A stretch of 64,000 bases of DNA from Chondrilla cf. caribensis (lineage: Eukaryota > Porifera > Demospongiae > Chondrillida > Chondrillidae). This document shows, in pieces, positions 59,501-64,000 of the stretch. Position 1 is the first letter of the stretch. The number at the start of each line of letters is the position of its first letter. The notes below the pieces were generated by a model. It saw nothing but the letters and a program-made list of their open reading frames with translations. It had not been told where the DNA came from and made no database searches. Position numbers and translations under genes: made by a program. The stretch covers positions 3,546,352 through 3,610,351 of the forward strand of contig OZ026550.1 of assembly GCA_964020155.1 (NCBI GenBank), written 5' to 3'.

Positions 59501-60220
59501 GTTAGAATCGAAAGCTATTCCACTTGCATGGGCAGTCTTGATGGCATCTACTACAGACTGATGATTGCCCAGATTCACTGATACAGTTTCATTATAGGTA
59601 CCGGTGTCTCCTATGAAGCTGCCAGAGATGCTTAATGTATAAGTTGGATTTGAACGTTGTGATTGGAGGGTAATTCCTGTAAAGAAACTAGCTGATGGGA
59701 TAACAGGTTTGGAAAATTGAAGATGAAGATGTTCTGTGTTTATGTCCAAGTGGCATGACATCAATACAGGCTGCTTCGGTTCAGATGTTGTGACCTGAAG
59801 GGTATTGACTTGAAGGGCATTAGAACTGTTTATTGCTTGGGATGGATTTCCTCCATGATCACGTAAAATACCTGCAGTAGCTGATAAATATGTGCTGTTT
59901 TCATCCATCGAGAAACCTCTGATAGCCTCCAAATCGTACAAAGTCAGGCGAAACGTGATAGCATTTTGAGAAGGACTTGTTAACAACATTCCACCAGTTA
60001 GGGTGTGATTAGGGCCGGAACCGTTTTCAGTAGACTGGATTGTAAGTCCGGTGGAAAAGTTGTTAAGTGGTGTAATCACAGGGTAATTGAATACTAGATT
60101 CATTTCGGCATTTTCCAAGTTCAGGTTGAACTCCACAATGGAGAATTCCTGACAGCTTGCGGGAGCCACAAGTAAGGCTGCTATGATGGTACAAACAACA
60201 CTGCTGTGACCAACCACCAT
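42639..60220 (-). CDS. adhesion GPCR B: signal peptide, six Ig-like repeats, HRM, GAIN/GPS, 7TM; 22 exons
   Basis: Exons, minus strand, many approximate: 57961-60220, 56768-56869 and 56381-56472 (HRM: WSATPGGRYDTQPCSGDGATG split by an intron), 55419-55615, 55196-55244, 54345-54415, 54048-54194, 53211-53395, 52578-52660, 52301-52420, 52050-52113 (GAIN), 51481-51606 (GPS, HLTS), 50685-50775 (TM1), 50380-50502 (TM2), 49675-49833 (TM3), 49028-49123 (TM4), 48465-48536 (TM5), 45887-45990, 45575-45722 (TM6-7), 44395-44513 (TM7 end), 43215-43314, 42639-42767 (stop; tail ends SFIA). It is a paralog of receptor A, collinear from the HRM onward, but with a longer cytoplasmic tail and no FN3. The Ig-like repeats suggest adhesion; the ligand is unknown. 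A 97-codon ORF-bearing element and a TIR element sit in its introns. Confidence 0.88.
43070..43160. repeat. intronic (TG)n, receptor B
   Basis: A TG run with smaller ones at 42918-42950 and 42981-43007. The flanking phrase TTTAATGTGTGTGTGTTTC then ATGGTTATG occurs twice (42930 and 43006), so ~75 bp are tandemly duplicated. Confidence 0.95.
46139..46727. mobile_element. ~590-bp TIR element with ACGGGT-rich ends
   Basis: Left CGGTACTAATCATATAAAAC then TGAACGTTCTACGGGTACG. The right end is the reverse complement with one change in the first 36 bases, and TA lies outside each end. Subterminal (ACGGGT)n/(ACCCGT)n tracts form further hairpins. The inside (46330-46560) has unusually many CG and TACG sites but no transposase. 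Non-autonomous, Tc1/mariner-like by its TA flanks; it lies in a receptor B intron. Confidence 0.75.
47565..48324. mobile_element. ~760-bp inverted-repeat element in a receptor B intron
   Basis: Outer arms CCTGGCACGCTA / TCTGGCTTGCTA and inner arms GGTCTAGCAACTATTGTCAA then TAATTTCACA (left) and GGGTCTATATAGCAACTATT then GTCAATTTCACA (right, reverse complement). It is GC-richer than its surroundings. A minus-strand 97-codon frame (47713-48006) has a heptad-like stretch (IAKVERLETEMAATRSRN) and a basic RRKRILSPSF; not recognised. Probably a non-autonomous DNA transposon. Confidence 0.6.
50506..50590. repeat. intronic (TG)n, receptor B
   Basis: TG run next to the TM2 exon, the same location as 28893-28968 in receptor A. 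Confidence 0.95.
54943..54980. repeat. small foldback
   Basis: TAAAATACC GCA ... TGCGGATC GGGTATTTTA forms a short hairpin in a receptor B intron. Its arms resemble the inner arms of the 60621-60737 foldback (AAAATAC/GTATTTT). Confidence 0.5.
57961..60220 (-). CDS. receptor B exon 1: signal peptide and six Ig-like (SbsA/Big-type) repeats
   Basis: One 753-residue exon. It opens with MVVGHSSVVCTIIAALLVA then PASCQ (signal peptide). Six ~120-residue repeats follow, each starting with a pattern like PQLLSVRLDVNSGAIVFTFD and containing the FNEPV-type turn, an IQS strand and a GNP/GIV-D loop. This resembles Ig-fold repeats of the SbsA/Big class found in bacterial and invertebrate surface proteins. 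The exon ends phase 1 at AATACAG/GTGAGC. The single unit in receptor A (37390-37870) equals the start of repeat 1 joined to the end of repeat 6. Confidence 0.85.
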
Positions 60221-60620
60221 TTCGATATCTCACCTCAAAGCTACAATAGTATCCGATGAATAGCCTACAGTGATCATAGAAACGCAATCAAAACAATAAT
60301 AATATCATTATACCAGCTATAGCCTTAGCTGGGGTGAGCTAGCATAAGAGTAACTAATCAGCTGTCTGTGAGCATATTTTCGACATTTTGATCTGGTCAA
60401 CCACATATACCACATCAGACACCCCCTAATTACAGCACCAACATTGCAAGACTTGTCTGAAGGGACAACTGTGCAGAAACAGATTGCTGTTATACTGTCC
60501 ATAGGGTGTTCTAATAATAGTATAGCTTCCGTTACCATAGAAACAGTACTATTATACAGCAATTTTATAATGTATAAAGCGCCAGCAACAGTACAAAGCG
60601 TTAGCAACGGATGCTATAAT

Positions 60621-60737
60621 GGTTAAGACATGGACACTCGTGCATTATGACATAAAATACACTCGCCCTCGGGTGCCTCGCACCCTCGGGACGGGGTATT
60701 TTATATGTCATAATGCCCTCGTGCCCATGTCTTGACC
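60621..60737. mobile_element. 117-bp foldback MITE
   Basis: The left arm GGTTAAGACATGGACACTCG then TGCATTATGACATAAAATAC mirrors the right arm, whose reverse complement reads GGTCAAGACATGGGCACGAG then GGCATTATGACATATAAAAT. The loop is rich in CCTCGGG. It lies upstream of receptor B. Confidence 0.8.
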
Positions 60738-61349
60738 ACTAAATAATGCATTGTATTAGCTCTATGTTGTGTGTCTGTTTCGAGTCGTATTATACTAAAC
60801 CTATTATTCATTAGTAGATTTATTGTTTTCTTCTGCATGCTACGTATTCGGGTTATCATTGTATCGTGCATAGTGCTGGTTTGGACCCTGCTGTATCCTA
60901 GCACCTTCTGCTGTGATAAAAATAAAAAAATAAATATAAAAAAGTATAAAAAATAATACTATATTGATTTATTGATTGATGTACTATCAACTAGGAGCAA
61001 ACTTTGGTTTATACAAGTATCATTTTGAAGATCTTATTCCTCTTTAAGCTAATTAAGCTTGTCTATGAAATTGGCTTGAAATTATCAATTTGTGGTTTCG
61101 TAGAATGCATGCATTTTGTTAGTGCCGAAATGGATCAACTGCCCTACAGTTTAAATCAATTAGCAGACAAGAGCTAAAACATCGGTGGAAAGTTGTGAAA
61201 CGTTCGCAAAACTTCATGAGTATTAGCTATGAACGTGTACTTTAGAATATTAAAGTTAGAGGTCGATATGTTCTACATTGATGATTATATATGGCGACAC
61301 CTATTAGCGCCCATAAGTGTCTAAAATGCAGACCCAAAGATAAGAAGTG
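60738..61349. other. AT-rich intergenic sequence
   Basis: No gene or clear repeat seen. It includes an A-rich stretch at 60916-60955. Confidence 0.5.
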
Positions 61350-61864
61350 TGGCGGCCCATAAGGACACTTTCCGCCGCGGGCGAATCGCCCGATTCGCTC
61401 GTTGCTTCGGTCCATGGACATTGCCAAATCACCCGCTTCTATCGCTTTGATTGATTCGCAAACACCTTCGGATGAATCATCATGATCAATGCCATATTCT
61501 TGTCACCTGCATATCACGTGATTGTTAAATTTGATATGCTGTTTTTTACTCGATCTATGGTCAAACCAAACATGCGGACTTTTAGCTAAATAAACGCCAA
61601 CGGGCCTTTTAGATCATCAATATTGAGGGAAAAAGAATATGCAGTCTTTGTCGATACAGCCACGTGATATGCTGGTGACCAGAATATGGCATTGCTGACT
61701 CATCAGAAGATATTATCGAATCGACCGAGGCGATCGAATCGGACGTTTCGGTTATTTCCATGGACTGAGGCGATGATTCGACAATGCCGGTTCTTCCTAA
61801 GATTTTATCGAATCGGGCGATTCGGCAATTTCGATCGCGGCGGAAAGTGTCCTTGTGGGCCACC
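61350..61864. mobile_element. ~515-bp TIR element
   Basis: The left end GGCGGCCCATAAGGACACTT then TCCGCCGCG mirrors the right end (reverse complement GGTGGCCCACAAGGACACTT then TCCGCCGCG). CGAATCGCCCGATTCG palindromic sequence lies just inside both ends. No coding capacity is recognised. Confidence 0.75.
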
Positions 61865-61957
61865 TTAAAGAAGATATCTAAGGTGCGGACCGGACATAAG
61901 ATTTCTCTCGACAGGATTTAAGGCATTGTTTAGCAATTACTCGCGAATAGTTTCCCA

Positions 61958-62311
61958 ATGTTTTGTTGTCGAGGTAATAAATCCGCCAAGTGCCGGAACT
62001 GCATTTGTGTTAAAACCAGGAAAGAGATGTGTCGGCTGTCAACTTGGACGCCTCAAAAATATAGTGTATTCAACCTGACTCGAATCAGCCTGATACAACC
62101 TTTCCTATTGCAAATGCTAGGGATAAACAGCCTACAACCGACGATGACGCCAGGGACACGGAGAATGAACAGCCTGAAATCTGTTCACGAAACAGCACGG
62201 TTATTTCAGTTGTATGCAGATTCGTCTACAATGGAGAGTTTCGCTGAAAGCAGTGATGATTTGGCACACTCCGTCCACCGTCTGCTAATCAGTCCACGGT
62301 CCGCATTTTAG
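61958..62311 (+). pseudogene. degenerate Cys-rich N-terminus of an RLE-type retrotransposon
   Basis: The frame opens MFCCRGNKSAKCRNCICVKT, the same Cys spacing as the N-terminus of the protein at 12859 (CCRCNGNGICLNCICRKSG). The continuing part of the motif (CVGC-x5-LKN) is readable only after a frameshift near 62025, and no reverse transcriptase follows. It is therefore a broken 5' end of a related element. Confidence 0.6.
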
Positions 62312-64000
62312 GCACAACCGTCTAAGTCCAATAAGTAGCTCGGCCTTCACATTTTCTACATCAAGTAGATAGTATCATGCGAGGCCTTGAATGGAAAGAT
62401 TCAGGTAGCCTTCTCATGCTTCGTCGTATAAGATTGTGCGATTAGGTGCATGTCCGGTAGTACATTGAACCGTTCGAAAATATTATTTTCGGGGAGAGTA
62501 TTCAAATAATTGTCTGGTAATTCAAGGAATACGATAACCACACGGTTCAATCTCTCGTGTACATGGCATATCGATCGGGAAAGGCCTACAAAACAGCGTC
62601 TGTTCCTAGTCGATATCATTTGTGGTTGATGGGATCAAGGTGTCCGAAATACAGTAGATATTAGACTATGATTCATGCAATTTTGCTTGACCGAATTTCT
62701 GTTTTTAGTAACTGCGCGACTTTTCCTGTTCTGCATGGTCGGCGAGCTTTGAGAGTTATTTTCTGAGGATATCTGGGAGTAGTTTCATGTGGTTGCGGTG
62801 AACATCTGACGAAGACGACCAGTAGTGTCGGAAATAATATTAATTCGGGTGCCAAAGGAAATCCCCGCATTCCATGCAGGTGAACCGATTAATGATCTGG
62901 ATTTATAGTCTTCACTCTATAGTCCATGAGAGGGGAATTTTATCATATTTAATAACTTGAAGGTTGCAATGGTATAGAGTTTACAGTATTTCCGGTTTGG
63001 GGATTATTGCCATCCATCTCTTGGTTTATCTACACAAGTTGTGGTCAGTTATATCGAAGATACGTACGTACGCCCCTTCGAATTCTGTGACAGCATGAAC
63101 TTTGGATCCATATCAGCCGTGAATTGGGTAACATTATGCGTCTACTAACCTCGATGAGTAACACTTAGTCGCAAATCAGAGACTGGACTTTGGTAACGTG
63201 GTAGTGGGTCTATATAATAGCTATACTGAATAAACTGAACAAGAGCAACAACAAGTCTTAGAAAACTGGGCGTTCACGCACCGAGTAAATCTCCTTCAAA
63301 AATTATAGGAGAAATTTTTGGCACACGTCCGATAAAAAATAAACGTCAACCGTGTAGAGAGAGAAAGGTAGCAATTAGTAATTAATTTCGCCCACGCGAA
63401 GGTTATAAGTAGGGGTTAGCAGCTAGACTAATAGACGACTATTATGTAAATATACGCCCGGCGCTCACAATGATGAGGTCACAAAAGGTCAACGGTGACC
63501 GGTTATCACCCTGCCTATCTAATTACTCGTTAATAATAATTTCCATAGGCGATATTTTGCTAGACTGTAATGTATGGGAGGTATAGGGCCGCCATTTTGT
63601 TTTCACGTCATCCCTACATACAGAGTGCTATCGCACTCGATGAAAACTGCAGTTACAGTAACAATAAAAGCAAAAGAATAATAGAACAATATCAAGTTCA
63701 ATTTTCCACAGATTCTAGGATGGCCACTGCCCTAACCCTGATGCCCTGCGTAAGCTGCTTTATATTGCAAAGTTCTATTTAACAGCTTCAAATTTTCCCT
63801 TGTGAGATGGTGAATAGAGTGCAGCTGTATGTCCAATTCAATGTTTCTGTTATCGTCACTTGACATATTAAAAGAATCAGACAACTCAACATTGTCTATA
63901 TATACTAGAGTCTTCTTCTTTTTGTGTTCTGTCAGCATTACTTTGGAGGTGACGTGGAGGTAGTTCAGTGTCAAGTACATTCGTTATTGTTATCGTTCCA
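62312..64000. other. unassigned right-hand region
   Basis: No gene I can support. A minus-strand frame at 63732-63980 (82 codons, with RNIELDIQLHSIHHLTRENL) has normal composition and could be an exon of a gene running in from the right, but it has no recognisable domain. Confidence 0.3.

Overview
The window is eukaryotic. It has multi-exon genes with GT/AG introns, AT-rich spacers, long (CA/TG)n tracts and many transposon families. The gene content points to an early-branching animal, most likely a sponge: two adhesion-GPCR genes with HRM, GAIN and GPS regions, a D-amino-acid oxidase family, KDZ-type transposase sequence and R2-type (restriction-like endonuclease, RLE) retroelements. The sponge assignment is an inference from gene families and intron style.

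Layout. 1-3300: the 3' end of a D-amino-acid oxidase gene plus a spacer that is a paralogous copy of 19490-22080, with different insertions in each copy. 3379-3720: an 18-bp minisatellite in reverse orientation. 3878-8915 (minus): a 17-exon gene that I assembled by splice phase. It encodes about 837 residues, with a P-loop NTPase core of the SF3/DUF927 kind, Lys-rich modules and a C-terminal PHD finger. 9157-10715 (minus): KDZ-like transposase exons. 12124-17632: forward 18-bp minisatellite arrays interrupted by a full-length RLE retrotransposon (12790-16967) and a tiny inverted 3'-end copy (17423-17500). 18095-18337: a RecQ-like P-loop fragment. 18528-19592 and 22086-23174: two intronless oxidase paralogs; only the second keeps a C-terminal SKL peroxisomal signal. 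20441-24307: three retroelement relics.

25463-37870 and 42639-60220 (both minus) are tandem paralogous adhesion GPCRs with the same 7TM/GAIN exon plan but different ectodomains. The upstream copy (42639-60220) has six Ig-like repeats and no FN3. The downstream copy (25463-37870) has one Ig-like unit and two FN3 exons, one of them damaged but symmetrical in phase. Between the coding regions lie a ~2-kb alternating purine-pyrimidine tract (about 40200-42130) and several inverted-repeat elements. 60221-64000 is mostly transposon debris, including a degenerate copy of the Cys-rich N-terminus of the RLE retrotransposon.

The strongest leads are four: the NTPase-PHD gene, which sits with KDZ exons between inverted minisatellite arrays; the RLE element lodged in the same minisatellite; loss of the peroxisomal signal among the oxidases; and phase-1 modular remodelling of the receptor ectodomains.
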